A stretch of DNA of 64,000 nt, from contig NZ_CP071091.1 in assembly GCF_017301635.1 (NCBI RefSeq), positions 146,001-210,000 of the forward strand, in the 5' to 3' direction. Shown here one piece after another: positions 55,244 through 63,804 of this stretch. Origin of the DNA: Myxococcus landrumus. Lineage in GTDB: Bacteria; Myxococcota; Myxococcia; Myxococcales; Myxococcaceae. Each line of letters begins with the position of its first letter. Within the stretch, counting starts at the first letter, position 1. The notes beneath the pieces are model-generated. The model was not told the DNA's origin, ran no database searches, and saw nothing but the letters and a program-made list of their open reading frames with translations. Made by a program: the position numbers and the translations under genes.

Positions 55244-56425
55244 ATGAAGCAGGGCGGAGGGTGGCTTCGGAAGGCCATGGGGAAGGGCGTGCGAGCGGTG
55301 TTGGGGCTCGTCTTGTTGGTGCTGGGCATCTGCGGCTTCTTCACGGTTCCGGCCTCGTTGACGGAGTACCCGGTGGTCCTCCCGAAGGAGGGCCAGCCGA
55401 AGTGGGCGCGAGGGGCGTTTCACGTCCACACCACGCGCTCGGATGGGCACGGCAGTCCCCTTGCGGTGGCGCGCGCGGCGAAGGCGGCGGGCCTCGACTT
55501 CGTGGTGCTGACTGACCACAACGACTTCACTCCTCCTGCGCCCACATGGGTCGATGGAGTCCTGCTGGTTCCTGGCGTGGAGATCTCCACCTCGGCGGGT
55601 CACCTGGTGGCATTCGGCATGGAGCGCCCGCTGGAGGGAATGCAGCGATGGATGCCCGCGAGCGACGCCGTTCGAGCGGTCCACGCGGCGGGAGGCATGA
55701 CCGTCCTCGCGCATCCGGTGCAGCGCCACAACCCATGGACGGACGAGCCGAGCGCGCATGAAGCGAAGGGCTTCGAGCTGTACTCGGCGGACACGTTCTT
55801 CCGCCATGCGATGCGCCACCCGATGAGCCGGTTGTTGCCCGCTGTGGGCGCTTATCTGGCGAAGCCGATGCACGGGGTGATGGTGCTCGTCGCGCCGGAG
55901 TCGGGGCCCGGAGAGCGCTTCGTGGAGCTGTCGCGAGAGGAGTCGAAGCTCGGCTTCTGCGCGCACGATGCCCACGGCCTTCCGTCCTACGAGTCCGTGT
56001 TTCGCTCCCTCGCGATGTACCTGCCGCCGGACCAGGTGCCCTTGCCGCTGCCCGAGGATGCGAAGGCGGCGGCGGCGCTCGTGACAGGGGCGCTGCGGGG
56101 TGGAGCCGCCGTCTGTGCGTTCAGGGCTCTGGGGGAACCCGAAGGCTTCATTCTGGACGGAGTGGACGCTGTGCGCCGTGAGGCCCGTGTGGGAGAGGTG
56201 CTCAAGGTTCACGTACCCGGCATCCCCGACCCGGAGCGGGTGCGAGTCGAGGTGTGGGGAGCGGGCCGGCTGGGGCCGGACGGGACGTCCGTGGAGCTGA
56301 CGGGAGAGGGTGTGGTGCGCGTGGAGGTGTGGGTGCAGGGGCCTGGGCGATTCTTCGGGTCGGAGTGGCGGCCCTGGATTGTGCCGAGCCCCGTGCGTGT
56401 ACTGCCTAGGGGCCCTGGCATCTGA
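55244..56425 (+). CDS. PHP-domain metal-dependent phosphoesterase-like protein with N-terminal membrane anchor
   Basis: This 393-residue protein has an N-terminal membrane segment (about 18-40). An extracytoplasmic PHP (polymerase and histidinol phosphatase) domain follows with HVHTTRSDGHG, VLTDHNDF, VPGVEIST and a later Asp-His (AHDAHGLP). These are metal ligands of the trinuclear PHP site. The C terminus (about 300-393) is a beta-rich domain. Family members are phosphoesterases; the substrate is unknown. ATG 55244 follows GAGGA by eight bases. It precedes waaA, so an envelope or lipid-linked phosphoester is a natural guess, but only by context. Confidence 0.85.
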   Translation: MKQGGGWLRKAMGKGVRAVLGLVLLVLGICGFFTVPASLTEYPVVLPKEGQPKWARGAFHVHTTRSDGHGSPLAVARAAKAAGLDFVVLTDHNDFTPPAPTWVDGVLLVPGVEISTSAGHLVAFGMERPLEGMQRWMPASDAVRAVHAAGGMTVLAHPVQRHNPWTDEPSAHEAKGFELYSADTFFRHAMRHPMSRLLPAVGAYLAKPMHGVMVLVAPESGPGERFVELSREESKLGFCAHDAHGLPSYESVFRSLAMYLPPDQVPLPLPEDAKAAAALVTGALRGGAAVCAFRALGEPEGFILDGVDAVRREARVGEVLKVHVPGIPDPERVRVEVWGAGRLGPDGTSVELTGEGVVRVEVWVQGPGRFFGSEWRPWIVPSPVRVLPRGPGI

Positions 56426-56446
56426 TAGAGGGCCGGGGAGCCGTCC

Positions 56447-57730
56447 ATGCGACTCCTCTACATCCTCGCCACGTATCTTCTCTTCCCGCTGCTCTTCCCG
56501 GTGCTGTGCCTGTACCGGAAGACGCGCCATGGCCTGTGGCAGCGGCTGGGTTTCTACGCGCGCGGTTCGCTGCCCCAGCGGGGGGATGGGCCCGTGGTGT
56601 GGTTGCATGGCGCGAGCGCGGGGGACCTGCTGGCGCTCTCCCCCATGTTCGGTCCGTTGAGGGCGCGCTTTCCTGGCTGCCAGCTCATCCTGTCGACGAT
56701 GACGGACAGTGGTCATGCGATGGCCACGGGCCGGCTCGCGAAGGACATCGATGGCGTGGTGTATGTGCCTTACGACTTGTGGGGCGCGACGCGCAGGGCC
56801 GTGAAGGCGATTCGCCCGGACATCCTGGTGCTCGAGTACACGGAGGTCTGGCCCAACCTCATCCGCGCGGCGAAGCGAGGAGGTGCGCGTGTGGTGATGA
56901 CCAACGGGCGCTTCTCTCCGGCGAACCTGGGGCGCTACCGGTGGTTGTTCCGGCTCATCGGCAATCCGCTGAAGGACTTCGACCTCATGTTGATGCGGAC
57001 GGAGGACGAAGCGGCGCGGGCCCGAAGTCTGGGCGCGCAGCCTGACTGGGTGAAGGTGACGGGGAACACGAAGTTCGACTCCCTGGCCTCGGGGCCGGCG
57101 GCGGAGGACGGCGCGTTGCGCGAGGCGCTCGGGCTCCCGGTGGGTGCGACGGTGTGGATTGCCGGCAGCACGCACGAGGGCGAAGAGGACGTGCTGTTGG
57201 GCGTCTATTCGCGGCTGCTTTCGCGGTGGCCGGAGCTGCGGCTGGTGATTGCGCCCAGGTACGTGGACCGGGCGGGGCGGGTGGTGTCACTGGCGCGTGA
57301 GGCGGGGCTGAAGGTGGGCCTTCGCTCGCAGGGCAATCCCGAGCGAGCCCAGGTGGTGGTGATGGACACGATTGGCGAGCTGTCGCGGGCGTATCGCCTG
57401 GCGACGGTGGTCTTCGTGGGGGGCTCGTTCACGAAGCGGGGTGGGCAGAACATCCTGGAGCCCGCGGGGCAGGGGCGGCCGGTGTTGTTTGGTCCGCACA
57501 TGGACAACTTCCGAGACAGCGTGATGGTGCTTTCGGGACACGGAGGACTGCAGGTGGAGGACGCGGAGGCGCTGCACACGAGGCTCGTGGAGCTGTTGGA
57601 GGACCCACGCCGCATCGAGGAGCTGGGAGCCCGGGCACTGGAGACGGTGGGGAATATCTCCGGTGCGAGCGACCGGAACGCGGAGGCGATGACGACGCTC
57701 TTCCCTCACGGAAGGCCCACGCCGCGATGA
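56447..57730 (+). CDS. waaA: 3-deoxy-D-manno-octulosonic acid (Kdo) transferase WaaA
   Basis: A 427-residue GT30 transferase with an N-terminal membrane anchor (about 2-22). LHGASAGD is in the acceptor site, YTEVWPNLI follows, and the C-terminal donor half has AGSTHEGEED and FVGGSFTKRGGQNILEPA. It adds Kdo to lipid IVA. The position of the catalytic Glu of E. coli WaaA (E60 in SVSVGE) holds Asp (D60). The stop overlaps the glycosyltransferase gene (ATGA). Confidence 0.93.
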   Translation: MRLLYILATYLLFPLLFPVLCLYRKTRHGLWQRLGFYARGSLPQRGDGPVVWLHGASAGDLLALSPMFGPLRARFPGCQLILSTMTDSGHAMATGRLAKDIDGVVYVPYDLWGATRRAVKAIRPDILVLEYTEVWPNLIRAAKRGGARVVMTNGRFSPANLGRYRWLFRLIGNPLKDFDLMLMRTEDEAARARSLGAQPDWVKVTGNTKFDSLASGPAAEDGALREALGLPVGATVWIAGSTHEGEEDVLLGVYSRLLSRWPELRLVIAPRYVDRAGRVVSLAREAGLKVGLRSQGNPERAQVVVMDTIGELSRAYRLATVVFVGGSFTKRGGQNILEPAGQGRPVLFGPHMDNFRDSVMVLSGHGGLQVEDAEALHTRLVELLEDPRRIEELGARALETVGNISGASDRNAEAMTTLFPHGRPTPR

Positions 57731-58734
57731 CACTCATCATCCACCCCCACTTCCACAAGCGCTACACGGGCGTCACGCGCCACGTCGAGTCGGTGGTTCC
57801 CTCGTTGGTGAAGGACCTGGGCTCGGAGACGCGAGTCATGGGCTCGGCGCTGAGCGAGGACCTGCCGCGAATCACCTGGCCGGAGCTGCTGCGCCGCTCG
57901 CGCATGGAGCCTGTGGTGTGGCACGCGCATCGGAACAATGAGCTCCTGGCCGGCATGTTGTTGAAGCTCGTGGGCCGGCAGGTGCGACTGGTCTTCACCC
58001 GGCACACGTCGATGGAGCCCAGCGGCTTCACGCGCTTCCTCGCGCGCGGCGCGGACGCCCTGGTCTCGTTGACGCGGCAGGTGGCGGAGGTGATGGGGCT
58101 GCCGTCGACCGTCATCTCGCACGGCATCGACCTGAAGCGCTTCCATCCGCCGGAGGACCGCGCGAAGGCGTGGGAGAGGCTGGGGCAGGGGCGCCGCTTC
58201 GGCGTAGGCGTCATCGGCCGGGTCCGGAAGGAGAAGGGACAGGGAGACTTCCTGGAGGCGGTCCGTCCGCTCCTGCCCGGGTATCCCGAGTGGCAGTCGG
58301 TGTTGGTGGGGTTGGCGAAGGGCTCGGACCTGGAATGGATCAATGGCCTACGTGCGGGCATTGAAGACCGGGTGTCTCTCGTCGGAGAGCAGTCGGTCAT
58401 CGAGCCCTGGTATCAGGGGCTGACCGTGCTGGTGCACCCCTCCTACGTGGAGGGGTATTCGCTGGTGCACGTGGAGGCGATGGCGTCCGGCTGCTGCGTG
58501 GTGGCGTCGAAGCTGCCGTATCTGGACACGCTCATCGAGCACGGGCGCACAGGCTTCTTCTTCGAACCGGGAGATGCGAAAGCGCTGCGCGAGCTCTTGG
58601 ACATGTTGATGCGCGAGCCGGAGCGGGCGCGAGAAGTGGGGCGCAACGCGGCGGAGGAGGCGCGGAGGCGGTGCGGCGTGGAGCACGAGGCTCATGCGCT
58701 GGGCTCGCTGTACCGCACGCTGGTGGGGCGGTGA
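57727..58734 (+). CDS. GT4-family glycosyltransferase (LPS core, probable)
   Basis: A 335-residue GT-B glycosyltransferase. HFHKRYTGVTRHVESVVPSL is at the N terminus, the nucleotide-sugar motif starts GVIGRVRKEKGQG, and the ExxE-type donor motif is EGYSLVHVEAMASGCCVV. It is coupled to waaA by a 4-base overlap, which points to lipid A core assembly. The sugar and acceptor are unknown. Confidence 0.87.
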   Translation: MTLIIHPHFHKRYTGVTRHVESVVPSLVKDLGSETRVMGSALSEDLPRITWPELLRRSRMEPVVWHAHRNNELLAGMLLKLVGRQVRLVFTRHTSMEPSGFTRFLARGADALVSLTRQVAEVMGLPSTVISHGIDLKRFHPPEDRAKAWERLGQGRRFGVGVIGRVRKEKGQGDFLEAVRPLLPGYPEWQSVLVGLAKGSDLEWINGLRAGIEDRVSLVGEQSVIEPWYQGLTVLVHPSYVEGYSLVHVEAMASGCCVVASKLPYLDTLIEHGRTGFFFEPGDAKALRELLDMLMREPERAREVGRNAAEEARRRCGVEHEAHALGSLYRTLVGR

Positions 58735-58738
58735 TCGG

Positions 58739-59791
58739 ATGCGCATCCTGCACTTGCTGGCGAGCCCCTTCTACAGCGGTCCGGCGGAGAACGTGGTGTT
58801 GCTCGCGCTGGCGCAGCGGGAGGCAGGCCACGAGGTGACGGTGGCGGTGGACCGTCGGCGCAAGGATGTCCCCGCGGAAGAGCCCGCGGTACCGCGCCTC
58901 CGCGAGCTGGGCTTGTTGGATGAAGGTGGCCTCGAGTTGTCCGTGAAGTCGCCGCCATGGGGCGTGCTCAGGGATTGGTCTCGGCTGCGCGCGAGGACGG
59001 TGGACGTGGTGCATTCGCACTTCAGTCACGACCACTTCCTCGCGAGATGGGGCCGGCCGAGCGGGGACACGGTGGTCGTGCGCTCGCTGCACGCACCGCG
59101 CTCGTTGCGCTCTTCATTGCCCGCGGCGGACGGCTACACGGTGCCGGCGCGCTCGCTGCTGCCTCGGTTGTTGGAGCAGGGGAAGCTGGCGCAGGTCCTT
59201 CCGGCGCTGGTGGACCCTCGCTTTCATCCCGCCGAGGACCGCGAGGTGTTGCGTCGCGAGCTGGGACTGAAGGGCGCTCCCATCGTGGGCATGGTCTCCA
59301 CCTTTCAACCCTCGCGGCGGCATGAGGTGGGGGTGGAAGCGTTCGCGCTCTACCGACAGCAGCGGCCAGACGCGCGCTTCGTCCTGGTCGGGGATGGGCA
59401 GTTGCTGGAGTCGACGCGGAAGCAGGTTGCATCGAGGGGCTTGTCGGACGCGGTGGTGTTCGCGGGCTATCAACAGGGCGACGACTTCGCGCGTTGGCTG
59501 AGGGCGTTGGACGAGGTGTGGCTGTTGGGGTTGGGGAACGACTGGAGCGCGCGGGCGGCGGCACAGGCACGAGCCTGTGGAGTGCGAGTGGTCGCGGTGG
59601 AGGAAGGAGCGCTCCCGGACCTGGCGGATGTGCGAGTGGCGGAGCCCACGCCCACGGCGGTGGTGGACGCCGCGTTGTCGAGCCAGCGCGCGCCGCGGGT
59701 GCATCCAACGAACGCGAGCATCGCCGAGGAGGTTCTCGCCCTTTACAGCCAGGCGGCCCGTGCGCGTCGCGACGCGAGGTCCCGAGGGTGA
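58739..59791 (+). CDS. GT4-like glycosyltransferase, second of pair
   Basis: A 350-residue GT-B protein that starts MRILHLLASPFYSGPAENV. It has the donor-half strand IVGMVSTFQPSRRHEVGVEAF and VLVGDGQLLES, but the usual Glu-rich donor motif (E-x7-E) is less clear than in the preceding enzyme (LGLGNDWSARAAAQARACGV). It is therefore a divergent GT4 enzyme. It begins four bases after the first glycosyltransferase stop, and its own stop overlaps lpxK. Likely LPS-core work by context. Confidence 0.8.
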   Translation: MRILHLLASPFYSGPAENVVLLALAQREAGHEVTVAVDRRRKDVPAEEPAVPRLRELGLLDEGGLELSVKSPPWGVLRDWSRLRARTVDVVHSHFSHDHFLARWGRPSGDTVVVRSLHAPRSLRSSLPAADGYTVPARSLLPRLLEQGKLAQVLPALVDPRFHPAEDREVLRRELGLKGAPIVGMVSTFQPSRRHEVGVEAFALYRQQRPDARFVLVGDGQLLESTRKQVASRGLSDAVVFAGYQQGDDFARWLRALDEVWLLGLGNDWSARAAAQARACGVRVVAVEEGALPDLADVRVAEPTPTAVVDAALSSQRAPRVHPTNASIAEEVLALYSQAARARRDARSRG

Positions 59792-60912
59792 AGACGGATT
59801 CCCCCACCGCCATCGAGCGCGTCTTCTACCCACCATCGCCCGAGCCTTGGAGCCGGCGCATGGCGTTGTCTCCACTCACGGCGCTGTCGTGGACCTATGC
59901 GGCGGCGGTGCACCTGCGCGGGGCGCTGTATGACCTGGGACTGCTGCGCGCGGAGCGAGTCGAAGGTCTGCGCGTCGTGTCCGTGGGCAACCTCAACGTG
60001 GGTGGGACGGGGAAGACGCCCGCGGTGCTTCACCTCGCGGAGTTGTTGGTGCGAGCAGGGCGCAAGGTCGGCATCCTGACGAGAGGCTATGGGCGTCGCT
60101 CGACGGAGGCGTTGACCTTCATGGGCGCGGAGTCGCTGCCCTCGGTGGAGGAGGCAGGGGATGAGCCCTTGCTGCTCGCGAGTCGCTGCCCGAGCGTGAG
60201 GCTCTTCGTGAGCGCGGACCGGGTCTCCAGTGCCTACCGGGCGCGAGACGAATACGGCCTGGACACGGTGCTGCTCGATGATGGTTTCCAGCACCGGCGC
60301 CTCGCGCGGGATGAGGACCTGGTGGTGGTGGACGAAGCCGTGGGGCTGGGCAATGGCCACATGCTCCCTCGAGGGCCGCTTCGCGAGCCCTCGTCCTCCA
60401 TGAAGCGGGCGACCCTGCTGTGGGTGCGCACGTCCACGCCGCCCGTCACTCATGCGAACCCCTCCTCGGGTGACACCGGGGTGGTTCGCTCCCCGGAGCT
60501 CGTACCACCGGGCTTGGGGATACCTCGGGTCCGAGCGCGCTATGGCCCATCGGCCTGGGTGGATCCGGAGGGGAGACTCCATCCGACGGACGCCCTGCGC
60601 GGCCAGGGAGTCCTGGCATTGGCGGGGCTTGGCCGGCCAGGGGGCTTCCTGAAGACCCTGAAGTCGTTGGGCGTGGAGGTCCTCGATGCGGCGCTCTACC
60701 CGGACCATCACCGCTTCACGGCGGAGGAGCTCCGGGACGTGGAGGCGCGGGCCGCGAGGTGCGGGGGGCGGGTGGTGACGACGGAGAAGGACGCGGTGCG
60801 TCTGCCCCCGGGATTCGTCGCGTGGAAGGTGCGGTTGGGGGTGGACGTGGTGGAGGGGGAAGCCCACTTGCGCCGAGCGCTTGGCCTGTTGGCCGCGTCT
60901 GACGACTTGTGA
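59788..60912 (+). CDS. lpxK: Tetraacyldisaccharide 4'-kinase LpxK
   Basis: A 374-residue kinase with P-loop VGGTGKTP (about 71-78), LTRGYGRRS, GDEPLLLA and LLDDGFQHRRLARD, all LpxK signatures. An N-terminal hydrophobic segment anchors it. It phosphorylates the 4'-position of the disaccharide to make lipid IVA. A GTG start overlaps the upstream glycosyltransferase stop (GTGA). Confidence 0.94.
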   Translation: MKTDSPTAIERVFYPPSPEPWSRRMALSPLTALSWTYAAAVHLRGALYDLGLLRAERVEGLRVVSVGNLNVGGTGKTPAVLHLAELLVRAGRKVGILTRGYGRRSTEALTFMGAESLPSVEEAGDEPLLLASRCPSVRLFVSADRVSSAYRARDEYGLDTVLLDDGFQHRRLARDEDLVVVDEAVGLGNGHMLPRGPLREPSSSMKRATLLWVRTSTPPVTHANPSSGDTGVVRSPELVPPGLGIPRVRARYGPSAWVDPEGRLHPTDALRGQGVLALAGLGRPGGFLKTLKSLGVEVLDAALYPDHHRFTAEELRDVEARAARCGGRVVTTEKDAVRLPPGFVAWKVRLGVDVVEGEAHLRRALGLLAASDDL

Positions 60913-60925
60913 GACGAGGAGGGCT

Positions 60926-61957
60926 GTGGGACAAACCGCCGCCATGGCCGCGGTCTCGCCCGTTCGCTCGTCGCCCTTGCCCTCCCGTCTGCCGCTCGCG
61001 TTCGCGCGCCGCAGGGTGCTGTTGGTGGGGGACCTTGTTGCAGACCACTACATCTACGGTCAGACGGACCGGGTGAGCCGAGAGGCTCCGGTGCTCATCG
61101 TCCGCTACGAGTCCGCCGAGGTGAAGCTCGGCGGCGGGGCGAACGTCGCGGCCAACGTGAGAGCGTTGTCGGGACAGGTGACGGCGGTAGGGGTGCTGGG
61201 CGCGGATGAGATGGGGGGCGAGCTTCGCCGCTTGTTCTCCGAGTCAGGTGTCCGGCTGCACGCGGTGGGTGGCCGAGGCCTCGCGACGGAGACGAAGACG
61301 CGCATCCTCGCCGGCGGCGTGAGCACCACGAGGCAGCAGATGCTGCGCCTGGACCGGGGGCAGCACGCCGCGTTGCCGCCCCGAGTGCGCAAGGCCCTGG
61401 CGAAGCATGTGGCGGAGGCGGCCCGGGACGCGGACGCGGTGGTGGTCTCCGACTACGGCGCGGGAGTGCTGGGAGACGAGGTGCGCGACGTCCTCCGGAG
61501 GCTGGCGGCGGATGGCCTGCCGGTGTGCGTGGACAGCCGCTATGCGCTGCCCTCGTTCTCGGGGCTGACGGTGTGCAAGCCCAACGAGCCGGAGCTGGAG
61601 GCGCTGTCGGGGCGCTCGGTTCGCTCGGAGGAGGACTTGCTGGCCGCGGGGCGCGAGGCGCTGCGCAGGCTCGATTGTCGTGCGTTGTTGGTGACACGAG
61701 GCCGCCACGGCATGGCCCTCTTCGACGCGGATGGCGGGGTGGACTTCATCCCGGTCCATGGCGCCAAGGCCGCGGTGGATGTGACGGGGGCGGGGGACAC
61801 GGTGATTGCGACCTTCGCGCTGTCGGTGGCGGCCGGTGCCTCGTTCGGCGAGGCGGCGCGGTTGGCCAACGTCGCGGGGTCGATGGTGGTGCAGAAGCCG
61901 GGGACCGCGACGGTGTCTCGGGACGAGCTGTTGGCGGAGCTGCGGAGTTCTCGATGA
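60926..61957 (+). CDS. hldA: D-glycero-D-manno-heptose 7-phosphate kinase (HldA/RfaE domain I)
   Basis: A 343-residue PfkB-type sugar kinase. VLLVGDLVADHYIYGQTDRVSREAPV and GGGANVAANVRALS are at the N terminus, and the PfkB signature GAGDTVIATFAL (Asp catalytic) is at the C terminus. It corresponds to the N-terminal half of E. coli HldE. The GTG at 60926 has GAGGAGG upstream; ATG 60944 is the alternative. The stop overlaps the adenylyltransferase gene. Confidence 0.9.
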   Translation: MGQTAAMAAVSPVRSSPLPSRLPLAFARRRVLLVGDLVADHYIYGQTDRVSREAPVLIVRYESAEVKLGGGANVAANVRALSGQVTAVGVLGADEMGGELRRLFSESGVRLHAVGGRGLATETKTRILAGGVSTTRQQMLRLDRGQHAALPPRVRKALAKHVAEAARDADAVVVSDYGAGVLGDEVRDVLRRLAADGLPVCVDSRYALPSFSGLTVCKPNEPELEALSGRSVRSEEDLLAAGREALRRLDCRALLVTRGRHGMALFDADGGVDFIPVHGAKAAVDVTGAGDTVIATFALSVAAGASFGEAARLANVAGSMVVQKPGTATVSRDELLAELRSSR

Positions 61958-62442
61958 GCACCTTGGAGAAGATTCAGTCGCTCGAGCAGGTGGCGGAGGC
62001 GCGAGCCCGCTGGAAGGCCGAGGGGCGCACGGTGGCGCTCGCCAACGGCGTGTTCGACCTGCTGCACGTGGGCCACGTGCGCTACCTGGAAGGGGCCCGC
62101 GAGCTGGCGGACGTGTTGGTGGTCGCGGTGAACTCGGATGCGTCGACGCGGGCCTACAAGGGGCCCGGGCGCCCGCACATTCCGGAAGGCGAGCGCGCGG
62201 AGTTGGTCGCGGCCCTGGCGTGTACGGACCGCGTCATCGTCTTCGACGAGCCCAACGTGCGCGGCATCATCCGGGCGCTGAAGCCGGATGTGCATGTGAA
62301 GGGCACGGACTACACGCCGGACAGCATCCCCGAGGGGGACGAAGTCCGAGCGTATGGTGGGCGCACGGCGGTGTCGGGAGACCCGAAGGACCACAGCACC
62401 ACGGAGCTGGCGCGTCGGCTCGGCCGCGAGAGCGCGAAGTAG
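61954..62442 (+). CDS. hldC: D-glycero-beta-D-manno-heptose 1-phosphate adenylyltransferase (HldC/RfaE domain II)
   Basis: A 162-residue nucleotidyltransferase with the HxGH motif in GVFDLLHVGHVRYLEGAR and VKGTDYTPD near the C terminus, followed by HSTTEL. It corresponds to the C-terminal half of E. coli HldE; here the two halves are separate genes joined by a 4-base overlap. It makes ADP-heptose for the heptosyltransferase encoded just downstream on the other strand. Confidence 0.92.
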   Translation: MSTLEKIQSLEQVAEARARWKAEGRTVALANGVFDLLHVGHVRYLEGARELADVLVVAVNSDASTRAYKGPGRPHIPEGERAELVAALACTDRVIVFDEPNVRGIIRALKPDVHVKGTDYTPDSIPEGDEVRAYGGRTAVSGDPKDHSTTELARRLGRESAK

Positions 62443-62445
62443 GTC

Positions 62446-62637
62446 ATGCCGGTGCTGGATTCGGGGTTGCTCGTGGTGCTGGGCTGCCCTCGATGCAAGG
62501 GCCCCCTCGTGGTGCATGGCGAGCGGGCTCTGGAGAAGCTGCGCTGCGAGCGTTGCCGCTGCGCCTGGCCCGTCGAAGACGGCGTGCCCCAGTTGCTTCC
62601 CGAGCTGGGACGCTGGTGGGACTCACCTATCGATTGA
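62446..62637 (+). CDS. Trm112-like zinc-ribbon protein
   Basis: A 63-residue YcaR/Trm112-type zinc ribbon with CPRCKG and CERCRCAWPVEDGVPQLLPE, two CxxC knuckles. In E. coli the homologue (YcaR) lies next to kdsB and lpxK, so the link to LPS genes recurs. Function is uncertain; Trm112 proteins are methyltransferase partners in eukaryotes and archaea. It starts four bases after hldC and its 3' end overlaps the convergent heptosyltransferase by 11 bases. Confidence 0.82.
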   Translation: MPVLDSGLLVVLGCPRCKGPLVVHGERALEKLRCERCRCAWPVEDGVPQLLPELGRWWDSPID

Positions 62638-63721
62638 GCTGCTCCGCGAAGGAGCGTGCCTCCTCGGCGGCACGAGCCTCGAGTCCCTGTCCGGCCGCGC
62701 CATCGACGATGCTCGTGAGGTCGACCATCTGGTGGGGAGCGATGGCATGACCCCATCGCTCCATGTCCATGCGGAGGAAGAAGGCCAGGGTCGGAGCCCC
62801 GACGGACACCGACAGGTGCATGGGCCCGGTGTTGTTGCAGACGGTGAGGCCCGCGTCGCGCATGAGGGCGGCGAGCTCATCCAGGTTCGTGGCGGGCGCG
62901 AGCCGAGCTCCAGGCGCCGTGGCGACCACGGTGCGAGCCAGCTCCTCTTCACCTGGACCCCACGTGACGATGGGAACCCGGCCTGCCTCGAGCAGGGCGC
63001 GGGCGGCGGCGGCGAAGGCCTCGGGGGGGATTCGCCGAGGGCCCAGCCGTCCCCCTGGATTGATGACGGCGCGGGGCGTGGAGGCACCGTCGGCCAGGAA
63101 GGCCCGGAAGGACTCGCTGATGGCCGGCTCCCGGAAGGAGAGCCCGCGGGCGACGGAGCCTCCCGTGACGGGAGTGAGCAGATGCGTGCGCTGGACGGCC
63201 TCGTTGCGGGTATCGGAGCGCGCTGGGACGGAGAGCGAATGCAGGCGCGTCACGGGCCACACCTCGGGACCGACGACGACCGCGCGAGGGCCTGCGAGCC
63301 GAGAGACGATGGCGCTCGTCACCGAAGGGGACTCCCAGTTGGCGCAGTCCACCACCAGGTCATACCCGGCGCGGCGCAGGGCTCGGATGCCGGGGGCCAG
63401 GGGGCCCATCCAGATTCGCCGCCGGTCGAAGGCGATGACCGAGTCCGCGTCCGGATGGCCCGCGAGGACTCGCGCCACCTTGGCGTGGACCAGGACGTGG
63501 ACCTCGGGGGCGGGGTGGACGTGGGCCTTGAGGGTCCGAAGCAGAGGGGTGGTGAGCAGGGCCTCGCCCACGCGGTTGTCGGGCCGCACGAGCAGCACCT
63601 TCCGCGGGACGGGGATGGAACTGCCAGGACGGAGCTTGCGGCCGGGGCGCCAGAACAGCACGGACGCCACGAGCGCTAGCGCCAGCTTCGCCCACAACTC
63701 GAGCCGCTTGTGCCAGGACAT
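62627..63721 (-). CDS. GT9 (ADP-heptose:LPS) heptosyltransferase
   Basis: A 364-residue GT9 enzyme with an N-terminal hydrophobic segment (about 12-24), VLLVRPDNRVGEALLTTPLLRTLK and the donor-site motif NNTGPMHLSVSVGAPTLAFF. It should transfer heptose from ADP-heptose to Kdo or to an earlier heptose of the core. I chose ATG 63721; an in-frame start 14 codons upstream lacks similarity. It is on the strand opposite to the lpx/hld genes and overlaps the Trm112 gene tail-to-tail. Confidence 0.88.
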   Translation of the reverse strand: MSWHKRLELWAKLALALVASVLFWRPGRKLRPGSSIPVPRKVLLVRPDNRVGEALLTTPLLRTLKAHVHPAPEVHVLVHAKVARVLAGHPDADSVIAFDRRRIWMGPLAPGIRALRRAGYDLVVDCANWESPSVTSAIVSRLAGPRAVVVGPEVWPVTRLHSLSVPARSDTRNEAVQRTHLLTPVTGGSVARGLSFREPAISESFRAFLADGASTPRAVINPGGRLGPRRIPPEAFAAAARALLEAGRVPIVTWGPGEEELARTVVATAPGARLAPATNLDELAALMRDAGLTVCNNTGPMHLSVSVGAPTLAFFLRMDMERWGHAIAPHQMVDLTSIVDGAAGQGLEARAAEEARSFAEQLNR

Positions 63722-63804
63722 CGCGGCGCGGACCCTACACAGAACTGAAAGCCGTGCAAGCACGCTGCTTGACCTGCGGACAGAAAGCCCCTAGCAACCG
63801 CCCA

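Noticed and set aside
54804..55247. A 147-codon open frame in the msbA-PHP gap
   Set aside because: Codon usage is unlike the neighbours and no ribosome-binding site or family similarity is visible.
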